A stretch of 64,000 nt of DNA from Phycisphaerales bacterium (GTDB taxonomy: Bacteria > Planctomycetota > Phycisphaerae > Phycisphaerales > UBA1924). The translations under genes and the position numbers were made by a program. Below, piece by piece: positions 7,839 to 15,512 of the stretch. The notes below the pieces were generated by a model, which was not told where the DNA came from, did not search any database, and saw nothing but the letters and a program-made list of their open reading frames with translations. The DNA is taken from contig JADJMV010000013.1 in the NCBI GenBank assembly GCA_016709445.1, forward strand, positions 1 to 64,000, written 5' to 3'. The stretch's first letter is position 1, and each line of letters begins with the position of its first letter.

Positions 7839-9128
7839 TCACTGGCCAACAAACAGCCATCTGTTGGACCTACGAGAGAGTCTCGAATGCAGCTGTGCCA
7901 CTGCGCCGGTGGCGGCAATTGCAAGGCCCGCTGCAAACGGCACAGAGGCAGAGGCGACTGCAATAGGCAACGACACGTACGTGACAAGCTCTGCTAACGC
8001 CCCACAGTACTTCGCCCGCCGCAGCGCCCTCGATGCCGCACGGATGTCCTTTACCACTCTATCGGTCTGCGCACCTTGCTCCTCGCGCGCCGTCTCGGTC
8101 CACCTCAGCAGCACCTCCCGCAAGTCCTTCATTCGGACATCATCACGGAGAAGCACGGCTTCGGCGAGAGTCTGGGGTTGTGGAAACGCGGCTAGCTCCC
8201 CGATGGCTACTGAAAATGTTGCGAAGTATGGGTCGTGGAATGGGTCCGGCACCCTTGGCCCCGGCAATGTCTTGACACGCCGACCAAACCACACCGGGAA
8301 ATCATGGTCGGATGAGAAGGAACACAGGGGCTTTAGGAGGATCGCTTGCCCAATGAAGTCTCTCCGCAGACAACGCTCCGCCAATTCTCGTCTCCTCCCA
8401 CGAACGAGCGCTTGAACCAATCGATCCCTTGCCCGCTCAAGATTCGAGTGTGCCGACAACGGCACCCCCAACGTCTCAGCGATATCTCGGAGAGCGTCAA
8501 GATCGGTGACGTCTGCAATCTGCTCTAGTTCCCAGTCCGCAACCTCACCATCGTCGCCATGGTTGGCTGCGTCAAGCCATCCCCACCCTTCCAGTCGGCT
8601 CACATCGAAGACAGACTCTGCGTCGTATCTCTGCCATCGCATCGGCTTGGAGAATTCCTCAAGAGGAAGGCTGACGCCATCAAGGCGCTGATGCGTCATG
8701 GATGCGCGACAAAGCGGCGCGATGAGCCGCAGCTGCGACTCGAGTGCATCGCGATAGACTTCATGATCGAGTCGCTGCTCAACCTCGGCGAGCTCCTCAT
8801 CATCCCAGGGCGCACCCGTGTCTAGGGTGCTGTGAAGTACCGCGTCACGCGGACTCAATTCCTCTGAAGCCTTGATCAGGCGCTGCTGCATTTCGATGAC
8901 ATACAGATCGGGCACATCATGGACGGCTACTAGGCCATGCATGCCCGAGCCGATTTTGCGTGGCAGCGGCGAGACATAGATATCCGGGTAGAGGGCTACC
9001 GCCTGCAATAGTCGCCTATCGACGACACTCCTAGCAGCAGCATCCGGGGGGCGCTCCAACAGCGCGTCAAGCCGCTGCGAATAACCGGGGTCGAGAATCA
9101 GCGCGGAATAGGGCTGAAGACTTGCCAT
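7839..9128 (-). CDS. Unknown protein, third gene of the HYD1-ART/ATPase trio
   Basis: 429 residues, not recognised. ATG 9128 starts 7 nt after the stop of the BY-kinase-like gene, so the two are almost certainly co-translated. The first 300 residues are soluble, with acidic helices (ADWELEQIADVTDLDALRDI, LEEFSKPMRWQRYD) and a dense Arg/Glu helix (QALVRGRRRELAERCLRRDF). Near the C-terminus a hydrophobic hairpin (about 385-415: YVSLPIAVASASVPFAAGLA, IAATGAVAQLHSRL) suggests membrane insertion, with a basic tail SRRSNRWLF. Base composition is less GC-rich than the core. Possible roles include effector or immunity partner of the trio; nothing in the sequence decides this. Confidence 0.6.
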   Translation of the reverse strand: MASLQPYSALILDPGYSQRLDALLERPPDAAARSVVDRRLLQAVALYPDIYVSPLPRKIGSGMHGLVAVHDVPDLYVIEMQQRLIKASEELSPRDAVLHSTLDTGAPWDDEELAEVEQRLDHEVYRDALESQLRLIAPLCRASMTHQRLDGVSLPLEEFSKPMRWQRYDAESVFDVSRLEGWGWLDAANHGDDGEVADWELEQIADVTDLDALRDIAETLGVPLSAHSNLERARDRLVQALVRGRRRELAERCLRRDFIGQAILLKPLCSFSSDHDFPVWFGRRVKTLPGPRVPDPFHDPYFATFSVAIGELAAFPQPQTLAEAVLLRDDVRMKDLREVLLRWTETAREEQGAQTDRVVKDIRAASRALRRAKYCGALAELVTYVSLPIAVASASVPFAAGLAIAATGAVAQLHSRLSRRSNRWLFVGQ

Positions 9129-9135
9129 GGGGCTC

Positions 9136-10161
9136 TCACAAGCCGGAACCAGCGCCGTTTAGGACCACGCCCAAGCACTCGCCTCGCCCGGATGACAGGT
9201 CGCGGACGGCCCTCATTACCACACCGACGTAAGATGTTCGCGGACGGATCACGAGGATGCTGACATGTGTCGCCCCGGCGACAGCGGCGGCATCTCCCGC
9301 GACCACGATCGGGGGCACATCAAATAGCACATGGTCCACGCCCGACTCAATCGCTGGGAGGTGGTCATGCAGCGTGTAGAGCCGCTCGAAGATGCGTTGG
9401 TGCGGGGTACCTGCCGGCAACAGCCGGACGCCGTTCGGAAGCACTGCCACGACATCGCGAAGTTCGGATACTCCGGCGAGGACATCCGCCAGTCCTGGTG
9501 CCCCATCAAGCCGATGCGCCGAGCTTAGCCTGGGCCTTCTGAAATTCGCATCCACGATCAGTACGCGTTCGCCGGCCTTCGCAAGTGCGGCAGCGCACTG
9601 GAACACAACGGTGCTCGCGCCGTCGCCCGGCATTGTCGCACAGATTGTGATGGTCTTTGAGTTGAGCCCTGCCGTGGAACGCGCCTCAAGAGCCTTCCGA
9701 ATGCGCCCCAACTGCTCCGTGAGCTGCGGGAATTCTTCGCATGAAGGCTCTTGCTGTAGGAACGCTCCCTCAGTGTTGTCATGGGTATCCGGAAGCACCG
9801 CAAGTAATCGGAGTCCGGAACGCACTACCTGAGACGCCGAGCATAGCCGGGGGTGCATCGCTCCGTATAGCAGGAGCGTGGCCGCGTTGGTGATTCGGGA
9901 CAGCCAAAAGTGGATCGCGTAGAAGCCGACGACCAGTGCGATCGCAGCTGACCCAATCGTGCCCAAAGCGCTGCGCCCAACGATCCATGTGGGGACCGCT
10001 GCCGTCAGCACGATCAGGGCCAGCAACCAGACATTGGTCACGACAAACCATGCCGGTGGCGCGATCGGTCTATCCCCTGCGTCGGACACCGCCGTGTGCC
10101 GTGGCTGGGTTGCCGGAACGCTGTAGGCCGATCGGGTTGACTCTGATACGGAGGGTGACAT
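9136..10161 (-). CDS. BY-kinase/MinD-like membrane ATPase lacking the Walker A lysine
   Basis: 341 residues. Two transmembrane helices (about 39-61 and 66-87) precede a cytoplasmic P-loop domain like that of bacterial tyrosine kinases (CpsD/Wzc/CapB). Helix KALEARS leads into ATMPGDGASTVVF (175-187). In the family this is PGEGKST: the catalytic lysine is alanine here. Walker A' VLIVDANFRRPRLS and the Walker B-like VDHVLFDVPPIV are present. There is no C-terminal tyrosine cluster; it ends GVVLNGAGSGL. It may therefore bind rather than hydrolyse nucleotide, or act as a scaffold. ATG 10161 lies 5 nt after the stop of the HYD1-like gene; a longer reading from 10302 would overlap that gene. Confidence 0.75.
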   Translation of the reverse strand: MSPSVSESTRSAYSVPATQPRHTAVSDAGDRPIAPPAWFVVTNVWLLALIVLTAAVPTWIVGRSALGTIGSAAIALVVGFYAIHFWLSRITNAATLLLYGAMHPRLCSASQVVRSGLRLLAVLPDTHDNTEGAFLQQEPSCEEFPQLTEQLGRIRKALEARSTAGLNSKTITICATMPGDGASTVVFQCAAALAKAGERVLIVDANFRRPRLSSAHRLDGAPGLADVLAGVSELRDVVAVLPNGVRLLPAGTPHQRIFERLYTLHDHLPAIESGVDHVLFDVPPIVVAGDAAAVAGATHVSILVIRPRTSYVGVVMRAVRDLSSGRGECLGVVLNGAGSGL

Positions 10162-10166
10162 CGTCT

Positions 10167-10577
10167 CTACTTGAACAGGGGCGGCGATACTGGCCAAGGG
10201 GTCGGGCAGACCGCCGTGCAAGGCGGCCACGGAACCCGTCTGAACTCGGGGGCCTTCGAGGGGTCTATCGGCACGCGCCGTCGCTTCAAAGGAACTCCCC
10301 AAGCCAACTTGAGAAAGATGGACGGCGTTGGCGTGGTGCCGGCGTAGACCCCCGGGCCCCAGAACCCCGCCCGGGACGCCCTAAAGCCACTCGCCAAGAT
10401 CTGCTCGGCTGCAACCGCGTCGGTGAAGTGGAACCGCCAATTCGGACAGACGCGATAGGAAGACTGAAGGTACTCCAGCCCCTGATCGAGCGAATGACCT
10501 TGACTCACCAAAGTCTGAAGCTCGGTTTCATTCCCCTGCCCTCGGCCCGGCGGGTTGGTCTCTAGCTCGAGTGCCAT
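10167..10577 (-). CDS. HYD1-signature ADP-ribosyltransferase-like protein
   Basis: 136 residues. ATG 10577 chosen because GGAGG lies just upstream. Residues 49-90 carry FHFTDAVAAEQILASGFRA and FWGPGVYAGTTPTP, the hallmark of the Tox-ART-HYD1 family (H-Y/F-T-D, I-x-x-S-G, G-P-G-V-Y), toxin domains first described in polymorphic toxin systems. The protein is a free-standing domain without secretion signal or toxin N-terminal modules. Its stop lies 5 nt before the start of the membrane ATPase. This suggests a toxin, a modifying enzyme, or a regulator of the ATPase. The last 30 residues (Pro/Cys-rich) look unusual and could reflect a frame problem. Confidence 0.6.
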   Translation of the reverse strand: MALELETNPPGRGQGNETELQTLVSQGHSLDQGLEYLQSSYRVCPNWRFHFTDAVAAEQILASGFRASRAGFWGPGVYAGTTPTPSIFLKLAWGVPLKRRRVPIDPSKAPEFRRVPWPPCTAVCPTPWPVSPPLFK

Positions 10578-11267
10578 CCCCCCTCCATCGTCTGGGCGGT
10601 CGTGGGTTGCGTGCGACGCATGAATTCCTCCCCAACTCAGTCGGGTGGCTACCCAGCAAGCCGCGTCGCGCCAGCCCAACGCTGCCCGGTCGTACCAAGG
10701 ACCTCGCATGCTAGCAGGCCGCGATTGCAGCGATCGTCAACGCGAATTGAGAATCCCCGCGTGCGATCAGCTTTCGCCCACGCCATCATCGCACGGCGGC
10801 CAGTCCTACCGAACACACCGCGACCGCCACTTGGACACAACCGAAATCGGTTGTGCCCAACTGCCCGGGACGGAACCCCGCGATCCCGGCCTCTTCCGTC
10901 CCTGTCAGTGGGTCACAATCGCAGTCTGTTGTGACCAACTGCCCCCGGCCGGGCGTCCCCGCCCCGTGCCGCCCCGGGTGGCGTTACGACTACCCCCACT
11001 CCCTACGAACGTCCTGGGCTGTCTTTCCGGGCCAGGTGGTGGCCGAGCGAATAGGGCGATCGGACCGAATTCTGACAATCCGACCCGATGGTGTGCGAGA
11101 CCTCGGACGAGCCTCCGTATGTCTTGTGTGCCGGGCGAGCGAAACAACTGCCGCAGTGTCCAAGGACATCCAGGGCGTGTTCAGGCAGGTTGTGATGGGT
11201 TCATGCTCCTTCGCCGGGGTGGCGAGGTGTGTCGTGGCCAGGGTTCCGGCAGCGAAGGGGTGTGACC
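10578..11267. promoter_or_regulatory. Divergent intergenic region with two related inverted repeats
   Basis: No convincing gene lies in these 690 bp. Two related dyads stand out. At 10836-10855, CACAACCGA and TCGGTTGTG surround 2 nt, extended outwards by TTGG/CCAA with one mismatch. At 10911-10936, GGTCACAA and TTGTGACC are separated by 10 nt. Both are followed by the same CAACTGCCC. This repeated operator-like element sits between the divergent starts at 10577 (minus) and 11268 (plus), so it may control both. No clear sigma-70 promoter was found. Confidence 0.45.
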
Positions 11268-12374
11268 ATGCTCAGCCGAGCCGGCACCACAGCGAGGGTC
11301 CGCTTCCGACCTGAGCCCATCGGATGGCCCCAGTACCTCCTCCCCTTCACCGCTCTCTTGGGGGGCATCGCGGCTGGGCTTTGGCTCCTCTCCGCGTACG
11401 TTGGCTCGCACACCTCAATACCGCCTGGAGTCGCTGGCTTGGCCGCTACCGCCGTGATCGTCTCTCCCGCCGTCTGGTGTATCGTGCGCGTCGAGCGAGC
11501 CCGCCAGCGGGCCTATGTCAAGCGTCTTCGGTCCATGTTCTCGGCCAGACAGTGGCATGTCGTGTCCCAACCGACTTGGAGCGAGTTGGAACGCACGTTC
11601 GGCGGTGACACCATCAATGCCTGGCAACGCCGGTCCCGGGCACGGCCCGCCTATCTTGCTGATGGACAACTCGGTGGCCACCACGCCTGCCTGATAGGCA
11701 CCGGCAGTCAGTGGGGCGTTCTGGAGAGTGGGCCAGAGGCGTTGCGACACTATCTGACCGCCTCGCAGGGGCCGGCGACGATGTGCTTGTTCCTCGATCA
11801 GCCGCTCCCCACATTCCTGCTCACCCGCCGCCTCGACGGGAGGAAGCCGGTCGAACCCCTGACACCAGGAATCCCGTCCACATCGGGAAGCCGCATCGGG
11901 CTTATGCTCCCACTACTCGCACTGGCCTTTGGCGCCGTTGCTGTCTTCGCCCTCACCGGCGCCTCCACACGCAGCTTCGGGACCGCCTTCAGTCGCATAA
12001 TCGCGTCCGTGGCGGGCGCGTTGGCGATTGGCTGCACGCTCTCCGCATTCGGCGCGAGGCGCGCGCCTCCCAAGATGGATAGCCCCGTGGAGGGCCTTGC
12101 TCCCAGCTTCACGGACCTCTTCACGCTCACGCCGTCAACGCCCCCCGGAGAGAACTGGCTGCCCAGCGAGGACGCCCAGAAGTGGCTTGTGGAGCGGCGC
12201 AACATGGTCTTCCGCATTCATGCCGAGGGGCAGCGTGTAGTCATTGCACTAGCGCCTCTTCCCGGGAGTCGCCCCGGGTATCCGATGCCGCTCAACGAGG
12301 CCACTCTGAACGACCTACTCGCGTTCAGCACGGAATTGTCACAGGTGCTCTTGGAAGAGTTCGGCGCCATCTGA
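11268..12374 (+). CDS. Membrane protein of unknown function
   Basis: 368 residues. ATG 11268 preferred (GAAGGGG upstream) over an in-frame start at 11229. Helices near residues 20-40 (YLLPFTALLGGIAAGLWLLS) and 50-72 precede a soluble middle with SELERTFGGDTINAWQRRS. Two further helices follow (about 210-260: IGLMLPLLALAFGAVAVFAL and IIASVAGALAIGCTL). A C-terminal soluble domain contains ENWLPSEDAQKWLVERR and FRIHAEGQRVVIALA, with a layout like DUF3137-type proteins. It diverges from the HYD1-ART trio across a region of paired inverted repeats, so it may be part of the same system. Confidence 0.55.
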   Translation: MLSRAGTTARVRFRPEPIGWPQYLLPFTALLGGIAAGLWLLSAYVGSHTSIPPGVAGLAATAVIVSPAVWCIVRVERARQRAYVKRLRSMFSARQWHVVSQPTWSELERTFGGDTINAWQRRSRARPAYLADGQLGGHHACLIGTGSQWGVLESGPEALRHYLTASQGPATMCLFLDQPLPTFLLTRRLDGRKPVEPLTPGIPSTSGSRIGLMLPLLALAFGAVAVFALTGASTRSFGTAFSRIIASVAGALAIGCTLSAFGARRAPPKMDSPVEGLAPSFTDLFTLTPSTPPGENWLPSEDAQKWLVERRNMVFRIHAEGQRVVIALAPLPGSRPGYPMPLNEATLNDLLAFSTELSQVLLEEFGAI

Positions 12375-12638
12375 CCCCTTGAGGACCGCGGCCCGATTGG
12401 TCGTCCGGGAGGGCTGACGGGAGGGTCGGGGTGCCGATAGCCCAGAGTGGCACGCGGTGCCATCGGAGTCCGCCACGGTCTGTGCGGCGCGTCGTCTCGC
12501 TACCCAATCCAAAGGGGCGCGGCCGCGACCGTCCCAGTCCTTGGACGCCCGGTGGAACCCTGTGCGTCACATTTTGCGTCACCCCGATTTCGCCGATCGC
12601 GGAATCGCCTTGTTTTGTAGGCAAAACGTGAAATGGCC

Positions 12639-12664
12639 GGGGGGTTCAATTCCCCCCGGCTCCA
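12639..12664 (+). other. tmRNA-type 3' fragment, likely attachment site
   Basis: GGGGG-TTCAATT-CCCCC (12640-12656) is a perfect T arm with a 7-nt TTCAANN loop, followed by the 7-nt acceptor strand CGGCTCC and discriminator A (12664). The ending resembles tmRNA (E. coli: CAGCTCCACCA). No D arm, anticodon arm or matching 5' strand is present nearby, so this is only the 3' end. Integrases of the tyrosine family often recombine into the 3' end of tmRNA or tRNA genes, leaving such a fragment next to int. A dead tyrosine recombinase lies immediately beyond. Direct repeats GCGTCAC at 12564, 12576 and 12793 may be arm-type sites. Confidence 0.65.
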
Positions 12665-12673
12665 CTTCTCAAG

Positions 12674-12705
12674 GGTTGCGCACCGGATTGCACCGGTGCG
12701 CAACC
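12674..12705. repeat. Perfect 13-bp inverted repeat beside the att-like fragment
   Basis: GGTTGCGCACCGG (12674-12686) and CCGGTGCGCAACC (12693-12705) flank a 6-nt loop. It lies 9 bp after the tmRNA-type fragment and 43 bp from the end of the recombinase pseudogene. No T tract follows, so it is more likely a protein-binding or structured att element than an intrinsic terminator. Confidence 0.6.
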
Positions 12706-12748
12706 ATTTGCCTTTGGGTCCCTTGCGAGCAATGTGCAACATCGATAA

Positions 12749-13206
12749 TCACGCGTTCCGGAGCGCCTCGCGCTTCAGTGCGGCCGCGTGCTGCGTCACA
12801 TTGTGCCTTATCTTTCGCCCCGTGACCCTCGCCATCATCTCGTCCGGCATCGCAATCGTGTCGTGCCGCTGGCTCACGGTGATCGTGTGCCCGAGCCACC
12901 GGCAGACGAGTTCCGCGGCACGCCCCGCGTCGAGCCCCGTCGTCCTACCCCTCCCTGGCCGTTGAGGACGCGGACGGCCCCCGACGCGGCGTCCAGGTCC
13001 TTGGGGTAGAGGGCGAGGGCCTCGGAGACCCGGAGGCCGCCGCGGTAGAGGAGGGCGATCAGGGCTCGGTTGCGGTGGCAGGAGGGGAGGCCGTCGCCGC
13101 AGGCGTCCATCAAGGCGCGGACCTCGGCGTCGGTCAGGACCTCGGGCGGGAACCTCCGCCCGGCGTTCGTGAAAACGGGTGGTTCCCCCCTGGTCGCGGT
13201 CGGCAT
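12749..13206 (-). pseudogene. Tyrosine recombinase/integrase, inactivated
   Basis: Start at 13206 with GGGAGAG upstream. The first frame gives PPEVLTDAEVRALMDACG and HRNRALIALLYRGGLRVSEA, the N-terminal part of the catalytic domain with its first Arg, ending RVLNGQG. The reading then changes frame to LVCRWLGHTITVSQRHDTIA and a basic tail. The segment between, with the HxxR motif, is missing. The nucleophile position, expected as QRHYT, reads QRHDT, so the catalytic Tyr is Asp. Frameshift, internal deletion and loss of the nucleophile show it is dead. It points towards the tmRNA-type fragment, the normal int-att arrangement, so it probably mobilised the island once. Confidence 0.8.
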
Positions 13207-13409
13207 GGCGTCTCTCCCGGGTGCGGCGCAGGCCCGTTTCGGCGGGCCAACCGACACCGATACCTCGGGCGGGCGTCAGGGGGCAAGGCCGCAAACGCCC
13301 TTCCGGCAAACAGTTGCGGGCTGCCACCGGAGCGGGGCTTTTGGCCGTCACCGCGATTGCGGTTGCGGAATCCCCACATGATTGCGCCATACGCCGGTCA
13401 ATCAGACGG

Positions 13410-14141
13410 TCATGCCGAGCCGCGAGCTCCTGCCCCGCACTGGGCTGCTATGGCCTTGGGGAACAGGATGTTGTTCTCTTTGTGCACATGCTGGTGCATG
13501 TCCTGTTCGAGTGTGGCTAGTCCGTCCAGCAGGGCGAGGTAGGTGTTGCAAGCCCACTCGGGCGGCTGGAATCCTTCGGTGAGCTCTCGCAATCTGGCGA
13601 GCGCTCGACCCGCTTCGTCGTGCTCGGCTTCCATCTGGCGAATTGTCTCGGACACACCGGCCCCTGTTGAGGTTTCAGGGTCGGACTCCAACGCCCGCAT
13701 GATCGGGAAAAGCGCTTGCTCTTCCTGCGTCATGTGATCCACAAGCGCCGTTCTGAACTCGCATACGACTCGGTAGACATCAGCCAGTCGTGGGTCGGCC
13801 GCCAGGTGTGCTCGTGCGACTCTCTCTGCCAATCGCTCGAGCCGCGGCAGTTCTCCCCGCAGGAATGCGTGATGTGATCCGACGATGTGATCGGTCAATT
13901 CGGTAAGGGACATCGAGTCAGCATCGGCCAAGGTCGCACGCTCCTCGGTGGAGGGCGCAGCATCCGCGAGCATGACCGCGACCTGGGAAGGCACGAGCCC
14001 CAGCGCCGAGCAAGCTTTCTCCAAGGTTTGCTTTCCGCCGCAGCAGTAGTCCACGCCCAGCTGCTCGAACACTCTGGAGCGGGCAGGGACCTGGGCGACG
14101 AGTTGGCCGACGGTGGTCTGCAGATCAATTGAGGGGCACAT
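13410..14141 (-). CDS. ric: Iron-sulfur cluster repair di-iron protein RIC (ScdA/YtfE)
   Basis: 243 residues. Restores Fe-S clusters damaged by nitric oxide or oxidants. Residues 1-60 are the ScdA N-terminal domain with the signature GVDYCCGGKQTLEKAC. A hemerythrin-like four-helix domain follows, with His/Glu iron ligands visible in HIVGSHHAFLRGELPRLE, LVDHMTQEEQALFPIM, QMEAEHDEAGRAL and DMHQHVHKENNILFPK. ATG 14141 has GGAG 8 nt upstream. It is divergent from an Rrf2 regulator and lies at the head of the nos cluster, in keeping with a nitrosative-stress and denitrification context. Confidence 0.93.
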   Translation of the reverse strand: MCPSIDLQTTVGQLVAQVPARSRVFEQLGVDYCCGGKQTLEKACSALGLVPSQVAVMLADAAPSTEERATLADADSMSLTELTDHIVGSHHAFLRGELPRLERLAERVARAHLAADPRLADVYRVVCEFRTALVDHMTQEEQALFPIMRALESDPETSTGAGVSETIRQMEAEHDEAGRALARLRELTEGFQPPEWACNTYLALLDGLATLEQDMHQHVHKENNILFPKAIAAQCGAGARGSA

Positions 14142-14255
14142 CCAATTCTCCGATTCGCAAATAAACGATATTCATGTATTAATGCCCTCTTGATTTCATA
14201 TAGACAAGCCGATAGGCTCTATTCGGTTGAAGAAATCCGTATTTGGAGTTCGCCG
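14142..14255. promoter_or_regulatory. AT-rich divergent control region of ric and the Rrf2 gene
   Basis: The stretch 14150-14235 is strikingly AT-rich in an otherwise GC-rich window. ATTCATGTATTAAT (14170-14183) is a 10/14 dyad just before ric, a candidate Rrf2/NsrR-type or CRP/FNR-type operator. TTGATT (14190) and TAGGCT, 17 bp apart, are a possible sigma-70 promoter for the regulator. The placement between an NO-repair gene and an Rrf2 regulator supports NO-responsive control. Confidence 0.5.
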
Positions 14256-14762
14256 GTGAAGCTGTTCTCAGATGCATGTGAATATGGTTTTCGTTCGGTT
14301 CTTTGGCTGGCTCAGCGTCCAGCAGGGCCGTTCACGGTGCGTGAGATTGCAGTGGGCACCAGGACCACACCGGGCTACCTGGTGAAGGTGCTCCAACATC
14401 TCGGTAGGGCGGGGATTCTGTCCGCTCAGCGGGGCCGCCAGGGCGGCTTCACGTTGGAACGGGCACCGGCCGAGATCACGGTGCTTGACATCATCAACGC
14501 CGTGGACCCATTCGACCGCATCAATTTTTGTCCTCTCGGGCTCGAGCAGCACGGGACGGACCTCTGCCCGCTTCATCGGAGCATGGACGAGACCATTGCC
14601 ACGCTTGAGGCAAACTTTCGGAACATCACCATCGCCAGTCTGCTCCGCACGCCGACGCGTTCCACCCCGTTGTGCGGTGGCTTGGTCTCGGCAACCTTGA
14701 GCGCCGGCGAGCATCGGGGTGACGCGGATGCGGCGATTCAAGTCTTGAGCAACAGCAGCTAG
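14256..14762 (+). CDS. Rrf2-family transcriptional regulator, NsrR-like
   Basis: 168 residues from GTG 14256, chosen because GGAG lies 8 nt upstream and VKLFSDACEYGFRSVLWLA is the standard Rrf2 start. Residues 1-80 form the winged helix (FTVREIAVGTRTTPGYLVKV, then LQHLGRAGILSAQRGRQGG). Cysteines in NFCPLGLEQHGTDLCPLH, plus a later LCGG, could bind an Fe-S cluster, though spacing differs from the C-x5-C-x5-C of classical NsrR. It probably senses NO or redox state and controls ric and the nos genes downstream. The C-terminal 35 residues are poorly conserved in character. Confidence 0.85.
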   Translation: MKLFSDACEYGFRSVLWLAQRPAGPFTVREIAVGTRTTPGYLVKVLQHLGRAGILSAQRGRQGGFTLERAPAEITVLDIINAVDPFDRINFCPLGLEQHGTDLCPLHRSMDETIATLEANFRNITIASLLRTPTRSTPLCGGLVSATLSAGEHRGDADAAIQVLSNSS

Positions 14763-14909
14763 TCCACCACTCGCTGAGCGGTGGGAGCCGACGCGCTCCC
14801 GCGACTTGCCAGCTCGACGAAAGTCCCGACCCAACGCACACACCGCACGTGCGGGTGTGGCGTCTCATTGCCCGGCCGAAGCCCAGGACACTTGAAAGAG
14901 GTACCTGTC

Positions 14910-15407
14910 ATGAACCCGACCCGGATTTGTTACTCCCAGACCGCCGGCCGTGCGCGAGGTGCCAGTGCACACAGAGCACACGGCGGCACGCCTCAGGTTG
15001 TGGCCGCCGCGGTGGGCTTGGTGGCCCTCCTCGCCGCCGTTACGGTATGGGGAGCGCTCTCGGGCGCCGGTGCCAGCAAGTACGGCACCCCGGCCGACTC
15101 GGGCCCGTCATCGGTCAATTCGCAGGCCGTCGCCCGGGGGAAGGCCAGCTACATGAGCACCTGCATCGCGTGCCACGGAGAGCACGGTGAGGCGAGGCCC
15201 GGCCTGGGCAAGGACCTCTCTCGATCGGAGTTCCTCGACGGACTCAGCGACGAGGAGGTGCTCAAGTTCCTCATGGTGGGCCGGGGCCCAAGCGACCCGC
15301 TGAACACCACCGGCGTGCAGATGCCGCCCAAAGGCGGGAACCCCGCCCTCAGCAGTGACGATCTGAAAGACATCGTGGCCTTTGTGCGATCCTTGAAACA
15401 GCAGTGA
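14910..15407 (+). CDS. Membrane-anchored cytochrome c of the nos cluster
   Basis: 165 residues. A basic cytoplasmic start, then one transmembrane helix (about 30-52: VVAAAVGLVALLAAVTVWGA) and a periplasmic monohaem domain: ARGKASYMSTCIACHGEHGE carries the haem motif CIACH, and the axial Met is probably in GVQMPPKGG. It resembles NosC-type or cytochrome c-553-like donors in clade II nos clusters and likely passes electrons to NosZ. ATG 14910 is preceded by AGAGG. The nosZ gene follows after 105 nt. Confidence 0.8.
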   Translation: MNPTRICYSQTAGRARGASAHRAHGGTPQVVAAAVGLVALLAAVTVWGALSGAGASKYGTPADSGPSSVNSQAVARGKASYMSTCIACHGEHGEARPGLGKDLSRSEFLDGLSDEEVLKFLMVGRGPSDPLNTTGVQMPPKGGNPALSSDDLKDIVAFVRSLKQQ

Positions 15408-15512
15408 TCGAGAGTTGACGCGGCGCAAAGTGGCTCCGGACGGCTCCGGCCGCGGGCGCTGGGTCCATCAAACCCGTTGTGCCCATGGGGCACCAGACCA
15501 AGGAGATGACTC

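Noticed and set aside
9136..10302. Longer start (10302) for the BY-kinase-like gene
   Set aside because: It would overlap the HYD1-like gene by 136 nt; ATG 10161 gives 5-nt spacing and a natural N-terminus.
12639..12664. A complete tRNA or tmRNA gene
   Set aside because: Only the T arm and acceptor 3' strand exist; no matching 5' strand, D arm, anticodon arm or tag reading frame was found upstream.
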